64,000 nucleotides of DNA from Candidatus Acidiferrum typicum (GTDB taxonomy: Bacteria; Acidobacteriota; Terriglobia; Acidiferrales; UBA7541). The notes under the pieces were generated by a model. That model made no database searches. It saw only the letters and a list, made by a program, of their open reading frames with translations, and was not told the DNA's origin. Below, piece by piece: positions 8,877 to 15,941 of the stretch. The position numbers and the translations under genes are program-made. Position 1 is the stretch's first letter, and each line of letters starts with the position of its first letter. The stretch lies in the NCBI GenBank assembly GCA_002478115.1, contig DLMH01000020.1, positions 124,001-188,000 on the forward strand, read 5' to 3'.

Positions 8877-10034
8877 ATGGTGTCAATCCTAAAGAAGCAG
8901 CCCCGGCACGAGGTCATTTCTATCCGCCTGAACGAAGACCGGCTCAAACTCTTGGAGCGGTACCAGAAGGTCCTCAGCGAACAAATGGGACGTGAGGTGT
9001 CTTTGGGTGAGGCCGCTTTCCTTGTCATTGAGGAGCGCGTTGCCGGAATGGACCGCGAGACGGCGCGCCATGAAATGTTGAGCACGCCAACCGCTTCGCT
9101 CTACCACATTCGTAAGAAATGGGAATCGCAGCACACTCTGTCCATTGCCGAGTGGGATGTTTTCGCCCAGTACGTGCAGATCGGCACAGAGGAAGACACC
9201 CAAGAGCCCCCGCTGCTTTGGCCTGCGATTCCATCCAGAGAGACCTATCTCACTCTGCTCGATGCCTTCGAGGCCGTCTATCAAAACCGGAAGAAACCAG
9301 CTTCGAAGCATGTCTGGTATTACTTCGGAAACCTCGGTGGCCATTCCACGGATGTTCGGCTCTCGGATGAGGACGCCGAGCAGCGGCACCAAGCAGTTCT
9401 GAAGCAGATTTCGACCCGCAAGGAACTGCTGAAGCCGTCTGAGAAATGGCAGAGCCCTGGCACAGTTGGCGGATGCTTCCTCACCGCGATTCGTGATGAA
9501 GGGGTTGAGAGTATCAGACTCGACCAAATCCTTGCCCCCTATTGGGCGACTCTTTGGGGCCTTGCCGCCCGAGGCCATTGGGTGCGGCATGACCGCCAGC
9601 CAGTGCGACCGGCGGGCCCCAACGAGGATGATTTTCGCAACCGAATCATCCTGCCCGAGCCATTGAAGTCGGGTGATCTGGAGCTATCGTTTACGGGCAT
9701 CGGGCGCCCGGAATTGGGTGTGCATATCGACCTCGGCCCAGTGCGCCGGGTGAGCCATCTCATTGCCCGGTATCCCAATCTGGCCGAGTTCCACGCCATG
9801 CTCGACGGATGGTCGGCCAAGCGTTCTTGGAATGGCAGGCATTTTCTTATGACGCGGGCCAAGGAGAAGGGGCCAGCCAAGTTCACGCTTTGGCTCCGCC
9901 AGAGCGACGTGGGCATCGAGTTCTCCGAGAAGGAATGGGACACCCTCCGCGAACTGTTTCAGAAGGCGTGGGCGATCCCCGAGGTTCAGCGGTGGTTGCA
10001 GGAGCTTCGGCTTGAGTATGGCGAGCAAGGTTGA
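8877..10034 (+). CDS. Conserved-looking element protein of unknown function
   Basis: A 385-residue protein that I do not recognise. The ATG at 8877 has AGGAG 12 bases upstream. A TTG at 8868 is in frame but only 3 bases from the same AGGAG, so ATG is preferred. The first 60 residues (HEVISIRLNEDRLKLLERYQ) resemble a ribbon-helix-helix or coiled DNA-binding head. The rest is mixed alpha/beta, rich in Trp and charged residues, with no catalytic motif seen. It is divergent from the excisionase-like gene, and the shared 165-bp region contains repeated GTA/TAC-rich words (ACGTAAACATAGTACGGTAATGTAG) split around the promoter. It may regulate or process the element. Confidence 0.7.
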   Translation: MVSILKKQPRHEVISIRLNEDRLKLLERYQKVLSEQMGREVSLGEAAFLVIEERVAGMDRETARHEMLSTPTASLYHIRKKWESQHTLSIAEWDVFAQYVQIGTEEDTQEPPLLWPAIPSRETYLTLLDAFEAVYQNRKKPASKHVWYYFGNLGGHSTDVRLSDEDAEQRHQAVLKQISTRKELLKPSEKWQSPGTVGGCFLTAIRDEGVESIRLDQILAPYWATLWGLAARGHWVRHDRQPVRPAGPNEDDFRNRIILPEPLKSGDLELSFTGIGRPELGVHIDLGPVRRVSHLIARYPNLAEFHAMLDGWSAKRSWNGRHFLMTRAKEKGPAKFTLWLRQSDVGIEFSEKEWDTLRELFQKAWAIPEVQRWLQELRLEYGEQG

Positions 10035-10075
10035 TAGCACAAATCGATGGTGGTTTGCGCCGCGTTTCAGCAGAG

Positions 10076-10092
10076 CGGTGCCTTCGGCACCG
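10076..10092 (+). terminator. Hairpin after the 8877 gene
   Basis: CGGTGCC-TTC-GGCACCG is a perfect 7-bp stem with a TTC loop, 42 bases after the stop at 10034. No T-run follows, so it may be a Rho-independent-like pause or part of the neighbouring transfer origin. Confidence 0.4.
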
Positions 10093-10102
10093 GGAGTTGG
10101 AC

Positions 10103-10253
10103 GGACACGCCACCCCAAAATGGGTGCTGCAGAGCGCCGCTGGTTAACTTGGTCGTGCGGAGCGAGTTAGCGAAACATAAGTGCTTGCGGAAAATCTGCG
10201 GCGCTCTTCGTTAACTTACTGATTTGGCTGGCGTGTCCTGGAGCCGCAGATTT
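10103..10253 (+). other. Candidate origin of transfer (oriT) with three inverted-repeat pairs
   Basis: Non-coding, immediately before the RHH and relaxase genes. Perfect arms: GGACACGCCA 10103-10112 with TGGCGTGTCC 10229-10238; AGAGCGCCGC 10131-10140 with GCGGCGCTCT 10198-10207; AAATCTGCGGC 10192-10202 with GCCGCAGATTT 10243-10253. The second and third pairs share bases and exclude each other. GTTAACTT occurs at 10143 and 10210. The bases at 10231-10259 (GCGTGTCC, AGCCGCAGATTTCAAGGA) resemble the nic region of plasmid R388 as I remember it. Confidence 0.6.
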
Positions 10254-10282
10254 CAAGGAAGTCTCTTCTGGGGGTTCTTGTC

Positions 10283-10639
10283 GTGCCTAACGATCAACTC
10301 CGCAATCGCACGGTCGGCTCAAAAATGACTGAAAGGGAATACGCGCAGCTTGCGGCTATCGCGGAGCGCGAGGGCGTAACCGTTGGCGAGTGGTGCCGCG
10401 AGGTGCTCTTAGCGCGAGTCCATGCGGCCCAGGGAGTAGTGGCCACTGCGGCAGAACAAACCCTCCTTGCGGAGGTCGTGGCCTTGCGGGCAATCCTGCT
10501 CAACGCCCTCTACAAATTGGCACCACAAGAAGACCTCACGGACCAGGACCTGGATCGGCTCATCGAGCGGGCCGACATGGAGCGTTTCCACAGAGCAAAA
10601 CAACGCCTTGCAGCGGCCGCGAAAGAGGAGAAGTTGTGA
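10283..10639 (+). CDS. Ribbon-helix-helix relaxosome accessory protein (MobC/TraJ-like)
   Basis: A 118-residue protein starting at GTG 10283, 30 bp after the candidate oriT. Residues 8-45 (RTVGSKMTEREYAQLAAIAE, then GVTVGEWCREVLL) match the beta-alpha-alpha pattern of a ribbon-helix-helix DNA binder; the remainder is a charged helix (AQLAAIAE to RLAAAAKEEKL). Proteins of this type bind oriT and help load the relaxase. Its stop overlaps the GTG of the next gene (GTGA), so translation is probably coupled. The RHH fold is my reading of the sequence; the oriT-binding role follows from position. Confidence 0.7.
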   Translation: MPNDQLRNRTVGSKMTEREYAQLAAIAEREGVTVGEWCREVLLARVHAAQGVVATAAEQTLLAEVVALRAILLNALYKLAPQEDLTDQDLDRLIERADMERFHRAKQRLAAAAKEEKL

Positions 10640-11475
10640 GCCACGAGTGGAGGCAGCGTAGGAGTGCAAGTGAGTGGTCGAATCGCCATCCAGCATGGAC
10701 CTGGATGTGGGTGTTCGTGGTGCTTGCGAGTATGCTCGCGATCTGCACGTATCGTTACATCGCAGTATGGACTCCCTTGCAGCGATTCTACTTCACAACC
10801 TACATCCGCAGCGGCTTACGCCGTGCGACTACTTCAGCAAGGACGGGGCAGTATGAATTGCTTGCGGTGACCACGAAGAACAGCAGCCATTGGGCCTCCG
10901 ATAGCGAAGTGACTGAGGCCAAGACCGAGTCCGGGGAAGCGACCGTTAGGCTCACGCAGGAGGCATCGAAAACTGGCGCTCTCCACTTAGTGTTACTTCC
11001 GGTTCAATCAGACGACGCGAAAATGCATGAGTTCTTGCGGCATGGGATTTACCAGGACCAAGCGCTCATAGGTCTGCTGCGACCCGCATTGTGGGGCCCT
11101 TTGGCGGCGTTGTTGCTTTGGCTTGCTTTCACGCTCCCAAAGGATGCAGCGCGTGCCCGCGGACGCCAGGAAGGCGGACGTTTGAAGTGGCCGGGGTTGG
11201 TTTTGCCTCAGGGTTTCAATCGCCGAAATCATTCCGATGGTACCAGCTTTGAGTTGAGCGGAGGAATACTCCCCGTCGTCGGCCTGCCGAAGAGGCACCC
11301 CACACACATTGAAGGAAGCATCGAGACTAAACCGGAGGAGATACCAAACGCAGTGGCAACCACGCTGACCACTGAAAATGGTGTCGATCGAAAAACTGCG
11401 CTGCACGAAAAGGAGCAGGACCGCGAACACAAATTGAGCCCAAGACCGGCGAGGAAGGAGCGATATTTCCAGTAG
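10636..11475 (+). CDS. Membrane protein resembling the N-terminus of a TraD/VirD4-type coupling protein, no ATPase domain
   Basis: A 279-residue protein starting at GTG 10636, overlapping the previous stop by four bases. Two transmembrane segments are visible: WTWMWVFVVLASMLAICTY near residues 20-40 and LLRPALWGPLAALLLWLAF near 150-175, with a soluble loop between. After TM2 comes RARGRQEGGRLKWPG and QGFNRRNHSDG, the kind of linker found before the NTPase domain of conjugative coupling proteins. The frame then ends in a charged tail (KEQDREHKLSPRPARKERYFQ). No Walker A or B motif is present. It may be an internally deleted coupling protein or an independent membrane anchor for the relaxosome. 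Confidence 0.6.
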   Translation: MSHEWRQRRSASEWSNRHPAWTWMWVFVVLASMLAICTYRYIAVWTPLQRFYFTTYIRSGLRRATTSARTGQYELLAVTTKNSSHWASDSEVTEAKTESGEATVRLTQEASKTGALHLVLLPVQSDDAKMHEFLRHGIYQDQALIGLLRPALWGPLAALLLWLAFTLPKDAARARGRQEGGRLKWPGLVLPQGFNRRNHSDGTSFELSGGILPVVGLPKRHPTHIEGSIETKPEEIPNAVATTLTTENGVDRKTALHEKEQDREHKLSPRPARKERYFQ

Positions 11476-11487
11476 GCCAACACCACC

Positions 11488-14256
11488 ATGCTGACCATCT
11501 CCAATCCCCTCAGCGCAAGCCAAGCCCAGGCCTACCACGCGGAAGAGTTTGGCAATGCGCGCGAGAACTATTACACACAGGCTGACCAGATTCATGGCGA
11601 ATGGCATGGAAGGCTTGCCGAGCAATGGGGATTACATGGTGAGGTTAGCGAGGAACATTTCCAGCGTCTCACTGAGGGTCACCATCCGATGACCGGCGCG
11701 CAGCTCGTCCGGCACAAGGCGGCGCGGGAATATGTGGACGAGAACGGCCATAAGACCCGCACGATGGAACATCGTGCGGGATGGGACGCCACGTTCTCCG
11801 CGCCGAAGAGTGTTTCCTTAACTGCGCTGGTAGGTGGGGATGAACGGTTGCGCGAAGCGCACCAACAAAGTGTCGCTGTCGCTCTGGATGAATTAGAGCG
11901 TTTCGTCCAGGCCCGCATTGGAGGGAACCTGCCGGCAGAGACAACGGGCAAGTGGGTAGCGGCGAAGTTTGAGCATGACAGTGCCAGGCCCGTGGACGGC
12001 TACGCTGCCCCGCAACTGCATACGCATGTGGTGTTCTTCAACCTCACGGAAACGGAAGACGGCCGCACGTACGCGCTGCAACCCCGAGAGCTGTACAAAA
12101 CACAACAGTACGCAACGGCGGTCTATCGCTCCGAACTGGCGGCTCGGATCAAAGCGTTAGGTTATGAAATCGAGCGCGGCGAGAGTAGTCAGCCGGAAAT
12201 CAAGGGCTACAGTGAGGAGTATCTCGCCGCATCGAGTCCCCGCCGTCAGCAGATCGAGGAACATCTCACCAAGAAAAATCAGCGAGGAGCAGACGCAGCG
12301 CAAATTGCTGCGCACAAGACACGCCAAGCGAAGCTGGACCTTACCCACGATGAGGCGCAACAACGCCATCGACAAATGGCCGAAGCGTTCGGGAATCAGC
12401 CCAGCCAAGTAATCCAAGCCGCCACAGGACGCGCACAGCACGCGGAGCCAGAAGCGCACCGCGTATCTCTGCAAGCCGCCGTCACCTTTTCCAAGGAACG
12501 GAATCTGGAGCGGCAAGCCGTGGTTGATGAACGCGAGTTGTTGCGGGATGCTCTCCGGCGGTCAATGGGAGAGGCCACACTCGGAGAGGTGCGCAGTGAG
12601 TTCGAGAACCGCGTCAACGCCGGCGAGTTCATCGGCGTTGCGACAAGAACAAGTGCGCCGGATCGGGCATTCACCACGCAAGAAATGATCGACTACGAGC
12701 GCGACACCATGCAAGCGATGCGTGACGGACAGAATCGACATGAGCCGCTTGCCAGTGATGATGCCCGCAGGCAAGTTGGAGGTAATCATCCCCACCTCAG
12801 CGAGAGCCAGCGGAAAGCAGTGGAACAAATCCTATCGACCCGCGATCAGGTGACAGCTCTTGAAGGAGTTGCCGGAGGGGGTAAGACGACCTCATTGACA
12901 GCGGTCCGCGAAGTCGCCGAACAAGAGGGCTATAGGGTCGTGGGGTTTGCACCCACGTCGCGCGCGGCGCAGAAACTTGCTGAATCGGGCATTGAGTCGA
13001 GCACGCTACAGAGGCATCTAGCGAGCAACGAACCACACAATGGGCAGAAGCGTCTCTACGTTCTGGACGAATCGAGTCTGACCAGCACCAAACAAATGAA
13101 TCAATTTCTGCACGGGCTGAAAGAAAATGACCGCGTGTTGCTGGTGGGCGATGTGCGCCAGCATCAAGCCGTGGAAGCAGGAGCGCCCTATCAGCAGCTT
13201 CAGGAAGCCGGAATTCAGGTGGCTCATCTTGATGAAATCGTGCGACAGAAGGACCCTGCCCTGAAAGAAGTAGTCGAGCAACTCTCGCGGGGCCACGTAC
13301 GGGAAGCGATGGAAAAACTCGACAACCAGGGTCGCCTACACGAAATCGTGGACCGTCATGAGAGGTTCAGGGAAATCGCTAACGAATATGGAAAACACCC
13401 CGAAGGAACGCTGGTTGTCTCACCTGACAATCAGTCGCGCATGGAAATCAACCAGGTCATCCACACAGAAATGCAAGCGAGAGGACAGGTGGACCACAGG
13501 GAGGAGAGACTGAATGTCCTGGTGGCGCGTCAGGAAATTACTGGGGTGGATCGGCAATGGGTCGAGCAGTACCAGCCGGGGGACATCGTGCGCTACACGA
13601 AGGGCAGCAAAACGCACGGCATCAAAGCCGGAGAGTATGCGCGAGTGGAGAAAATCGACGCGAAGGAGAATCTGGTTTCTGTTAAAAAGCGGACTGGCAA
13701 GCAAGTGACGTACGACCCGCGCCGGTTGCAGGGGGTGACACTCTATCGCGAAGCCGATCGTGCGTTTTCGCGAGGCGACCGTGTCCAATTCACCGCGCCA
13801 GATCGAGAGCAACACATTGCGAATCGCGAGTTAGCGAGCGTCGAGAAAATCGACAGGAAGGGCAACATCCAACTTCGCCTGGACTCGGGCCGCTCGGTCG
13901 CGTTCAACATCAAGGAGAATCCGCATCTCGATTACGGTTATGCGGTGACAAGTCATAGCAGCCAGGGACAGACCGCCGACCGCGTGCTAGTTCACGTGGA
14001 CACAGAGCAAGCCAGCGAAAAACTGGTTAACCGCCGTCTGGCGTATGTGGCGGTGTCGCGTGGACGATACGACGCGCAAATTTACACCAACGACAAAACC
14101 CAGCTTGCCGAAGGGCTGGGTCACGATGTTTCGCGCCGAACTGCAACGCAGCCGCACCGCGAATCGGCCGGACCTTCCAAGCGGGAGTCACCGGAGGTGG
14201 AGCTAGAGCGGGAACGTGACCGAACACGGACACAGAGTTACGACATCGGCCGATAA
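11488..14256 (+). CDS. MobF-family conjugative relaxase-helicase (TrwC/TraI-like)
   Basis: Nicks oriT, attaches to the DNA 5' end through tyrosine and unwinds it for conjugal transfer. At 922 residues it is close to TrwC length. The N-terminal relaxase domain has the catalytic tyrosine pair (NYYTQAD, Tyr28/29) and the metal triad His163, His178 and His180 (PQLHTHVVFFN). A RecD-like helicase follows, with Walker A GVAGGGKTTS near residues 459-468, Walker B YVLDESSL, and C-terminal motifs YAVTSHSSQGQTADRV and RLAYVAVSRGRYDA. It lies 12 bp after the membrane protein gene. No type IV secretion genes are in the element, so transfer would need helper machinery. Confidence 0.95.
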   Translation: MLTISNPLSASQAQAYHAEEFGNARENYYTQADQIHGEWHGRLAEQWGLHGEVSEEHFQRLTEGHHPMTGAQLVRHKAAREYVDENGHKTRTMEHRAGWDATFSAPKSVSLTALVGGDERLREAHQQSVAVALDELERFVQARIGGNLPAETTGKWVAAKFEHDSARPVDGYAAPQLHTHVVFFNLTETEDGRTYALQPRELYKTQQYATAVYRSELAARIKALGYEIERGESSQPEIKGYSEEYLAASSPRRQQIEEHLTKKNQRGADAAQIAAHKTRQAKLDLTHDEAQQRHRQMAEAFGNQPSQVIQAATGRAQHAEPEAHRVSLQAAVTFSKERNLERQAVVDERELLRDALRRSMGEATLGEVRSEFENRVNAGEFIGVATRTSAPDRAFTTQEMIDYERDTMQAMRDGQNRHEPLASDDARRQVGGNHPHLSESQRKAVEQILSTRDQVTALEGVAGGGKTTSLTAVREVAEQEGYRVVGFAPTSRAAQKLAESGIESSTLQRHLASNEPHNGQKRLYVLDESSLTSTKQMNQFLHGLKENDRVLLVGDVRQHQAVEAGAPYQQLQEAGIQVAHLDEIVRQKDPALKEVVEQLSRGHVREAMEKLDNQGRLHEIVDRHERFREIANEYGKHPEGTLVVSPDNQSRMEINQVIHTEMQARGQVDHREERLNVLVARQEITGVDRQWVEQYQPGDIVRYTKGSKTHGIKAGEYARVEKIDAKENLVSVKKRTGKQVTYDPRRLQGVTLYREADRAFSRGDRVQFTAPDREQHIANRELASVEKIDRKGNIQLRLDSGRSVAFNIKENPHLDYGYAVTSHSSQGQTADRVLVHVDTEQASEKLVNRRLAYVAVSRGRYDAQIYTNDKTQLAEGLGHDVSRRTATQPHRESAGPSKRESPEVELERERDRTRTQSYDIGR

Positions 14257-14578
14257 ATTGCGGAAGCTCCGGAATCTCGGCAATGTGGGCAAGATTTTGC
14301 TGGAATCGGGTTTCGAGCAATTAAAACCGAATCGGAAAGAAATCGAATCCAACAGGCCCAAAATCTCTGTGAGCTACCGAATCCGGGAAGAGATTTGCGC
14401 AACGCTGGCGAGATACGCAGCAAACGAGCGACGAAGTGTGTCCAATCTATTGGCAATCCTCACGGAATGGAACCTGGTTGAGCTTCAGAAGAAGGGCAGC
14501 GCGGAGGCGTTGCTGCGGCGTAAAATTGTGCCCCCAAGGAATCTAGATGGGAATTATCGCAGGAAGCCCACGGAATGA
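14216..14578 (+). CDS. Small RHH-like protein overlapping the relaxase 3' end
   Basis: A 120-residue basic protein. GTG 14216 overlaps the last 41 bases of the relaxase in another frame. Residues 50-95 (ISVSYRIREEICATLARYAA, then RRSVSNLLAILTEWNLVE) have the strand-helix-helix pattern of a ribbon-helix-helix domain of plasmid or mobilisation type. The N-terminal 45 residues are lysine-rich without a recognisable fold. It could autoregulate the transfer operon or help the relaxosome. The exact start is uncertain because the overlap hides the ribosome binding site. Confidence 0.6.
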   Translation: MTEHGHRVTTSADKLRKLRNLGNVGKILLESGFEQLKPNRKEIESNRPKISVSYRIREEICATLARYAANERRSVSNLLAILTEWNLVELQKKGSAEALLRRKIVPPRNLDGNYRRKPTE

Positions 14579-14614
14579 AAAAAGCACCAGCGAGAGCTTA
14601 TGGTAGGAACGGTG

Positions 14615-14620
14615 TATAAT
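14615..14620 (+). promoter_or_regulatory. Consensus -10 box of the toxin-antitoxin operon
   Basis: TATAAT lies six bases before the antitoxin ATG at 14627. A transcript from it would start at about the A of that ATG, so the mRNA may be leaderless. No good -35 hexamer is visible. Confidence 0.45.
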
Positions 14621-14626
14621 CTCTAC

Positions 14627-14923
14627 ATGGCCAAGGACGTAATCCATATCTCGGAGGCGGAAGCAGCGAACGATTTCGCTATGGTGATGACCCGCGTACG
14701 AGAAGGCGCCGAAGTTATCATCGAGCGAGATGCTAAGCCTGTCGCCGTGGTGCGGGCCGTCGGTGATGAGTTCCGACCCCGCCTGCTTTCCGAGTCCATC
14801 ACTCTCGCTAAGAAGCACGCGCAAGAACTGGGCTACGAACCGCGCATGGACCCAGAGTTTGCCGCCGACGTGGAAGAGATTGTCCGCAACCGCAAGCCAT
14901 GGAATCCGCCCGCATGGGAGTAA
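14627..14923 (+). CDS. Type II antitoxin, Phd/YefM (VapB)-like
   Basis: A 98-residue antitoxin that should neutralise the PIN toxin encoded next and repress the operon. ATG 14627 gives the usual beginning MAKDVIHISEAEAANDFAMV; an in-frame ATG at 14600 would add residues that overlap the TATAAT box. Residues 8-50 (FAMVMTRVREGAEVIIERDA, then KPVAVVRAV) are the Phd/YefM DNA-binding fold, and the C-terminal tail is the likely toxin-wrapping part. It overlaps the toxin start by ten bases. Such modules commonly stabilise integrated elements. Confidence 0.85.
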   Translation: MAKDVIHISEAEAANDFAMVMTRVREGAEVIIERDAKPVAVVRAVGDEFRPRLLSESITLAKKHAQELGYEPRMDPEFAADVEEIVRNRKPWNPPAWE

Positions 14924-15327
14924 TCCTCGACTCGAGTATCCTGATTGCAGGCGAAAGGCGTAGAGACAGCGTTTCGGAGATCTTAGAACGCGTCGAGTCA
15001 GCGTGTGGAAAAACCGTCTCAGCCCTTTCCGCCGTGACCGCAGTGGAACTGACGCACGGCATCTACCGCGCCAAAAGTGACGCAGACCGCGAGCGCCGAC
15101 AGGCTTTTTGCGAGGAACTCTACCAGGCCGTGGCCGTGCATCCGCTCACGCTAGAGATCGCGCGGCTGGCTGGGCGCATCCACGGTGAACAGATGGGCCG
15201 GGGGATCGGCATTGATTTCCCCGATCTCATCATCGGAGCCACGGCCTTGCATCTCAGCTTCGGCGTCGTCACTCTGAACGTGAAACACTTCCAGGCCATT
15301 CCCGGCCTTTCCGTTACACAAATCTAG
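14914..15327 (+). CDS. PIN-domain toxin (VapC-like ribonuclease)
   Basis: A 137-residue PIN-domain protein, probably a tRNA or mRNA endonuclease toxin. ATG 14914 gives MGVILDSSILIAGERR, placing the first acidic residue at the usual position (VILDSS). The second acidic site is in TAVELTHGIYRA and the third in GIDFPDLIIGATAL, followed by VVTLNVKHF. All conserved PIN acidic residues are therefore present, and the toxin looks intact. It is translationally coupled to the antitoxin and is the last gene before the right end of the element. Confidence 0.9.
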   Translation: MGVILDSSILIAGERRRDSVSEILERVESACGKTVSALSAVTAVELTHGIYRAKSDADRERRQAFCEELYQAVAVHPLTLEIARLAGRIHGEQMGRGIGIDFPDLIIGATALHLSFGVVTLNVKHFQAIPGLSVTQI

Positions 15328-15627
15328 CACTGAACCCAAACTGGTTTCGCTTTGCTGCTGTCTCAAGTGCCTCCTGAACTCGTGATGGTTATGGTTAATG
15401 AAGAAGCTGTAGCGGTGCGCGTGGTCGAGCAAGAGTTTCCGTGCGAACCAGAAACTGTGGAAGCGATGATTAGCCAACCTGCTGGCTGGCCACTTAGGGA
15501 ACAGCCAAGGAGTGTCCCCTGTGTATCGGTGTACCTGCCGTGTACCTCGGTTCAGCGTTTGTGCAGTATTTTTCGTTTTTGCCGTTTCGAAGAATCAGCA
15601 ACTTGCGCCGCTTCAATAGCTCCAATA
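15328..15627. other. Gene-free right end of the mobile element
   Basis: No credible coding region between the PIN toxin and attR. An open frame from 15352 on the plus strand has no ribosome binding site or recognisable domain and runs through the att repeat. The segment holds the arm-type repeat at 15531-15546 and a partial variant, GTGTCCCCTGTGTATC, at 15512-15527. Confidence 0.6.
15531..15546 (+). repeat. Arm-type direct repeat inside attR
   Basis: GTACCTGCCGTGTACC, one mismatch from the copy at 3669-3684 and in the same orientation, with CTCGG following. See the left copy; both are probably recombination-protein sites. Confidence 0.5.
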
Positions 15628-15654
15628 GTTCGATCCCCACCGCCCCTACCAACC
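15628..15654 (+). repeat. attR: right boundary of the mobile element
   Basis: Exact 27-base copy of the tRNA-Lys 3' end (3598-3624) with no other tRNA sequence around it. Identity stops at TAGTT versus GGGTT on the left and at AACCA versus AACCT on the right. This is what integration of an element carrying the tRNA tail leaves behind. Confidence 0.92.
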
Positions 15655-15675
15655 ATCCTTTTTTCCAACAACAAC

Positions 15676-15882
15676 TTAGCGATTTGTCGAGGCGACAAAA
15701 GGCGGCAATAAGAGCCTGATGGGTGGCACCAATGGCTCAGGAGCAACATAAGGCATGACCACCATCGCTGCACAGAAGGCCAGGAAGTACCGGTCCGGGA
15801 CGAGCCGATTGCCTCGAATCGCCCACAAGACAAACAGCGCCGATATGCTGCTCAGAGGTGCGCAAAAGACATCCACAACCAA
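15676..15882 (-). CDS. Possible small membrane protein or remnant
   Basis: About 68 residues with two hydrophobic stretches (SSISALFVLWAIRG and YFLAFCAAMVVMPYVAP). The frame is open upstream for a few codons to a stop near 15920, and there is no ATG, only TTG or GTG after GAGGTCAG. It lies just outside attR and could be the stump of a membrane gene disrupted when the element, or an earlier one, inserted. Function unknown; the coding call is weak. Confidence 0.25.
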   Translation of the reverse strand: MVVDVFCAPLSSISALFVLWAIRGNRLVPDRYFLAFCAAMVVMPYVAPEPLVPPIRLLLPPFVASTNR

Positions 15883-15941
15883 CTGACCTCCGGTGTGCCC
15901 GCTGGGCCGCGGTGCTCATACAAACATCGAGAGCGCTCGCT

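Noticed and set aside
15352..15711. A 119-codon plus-strand frame across attR
   Set aside because: No ribosome binding site or domain, Cys/Pro-rich, and it reads through the att repeat, a non-coding sequence by origin.
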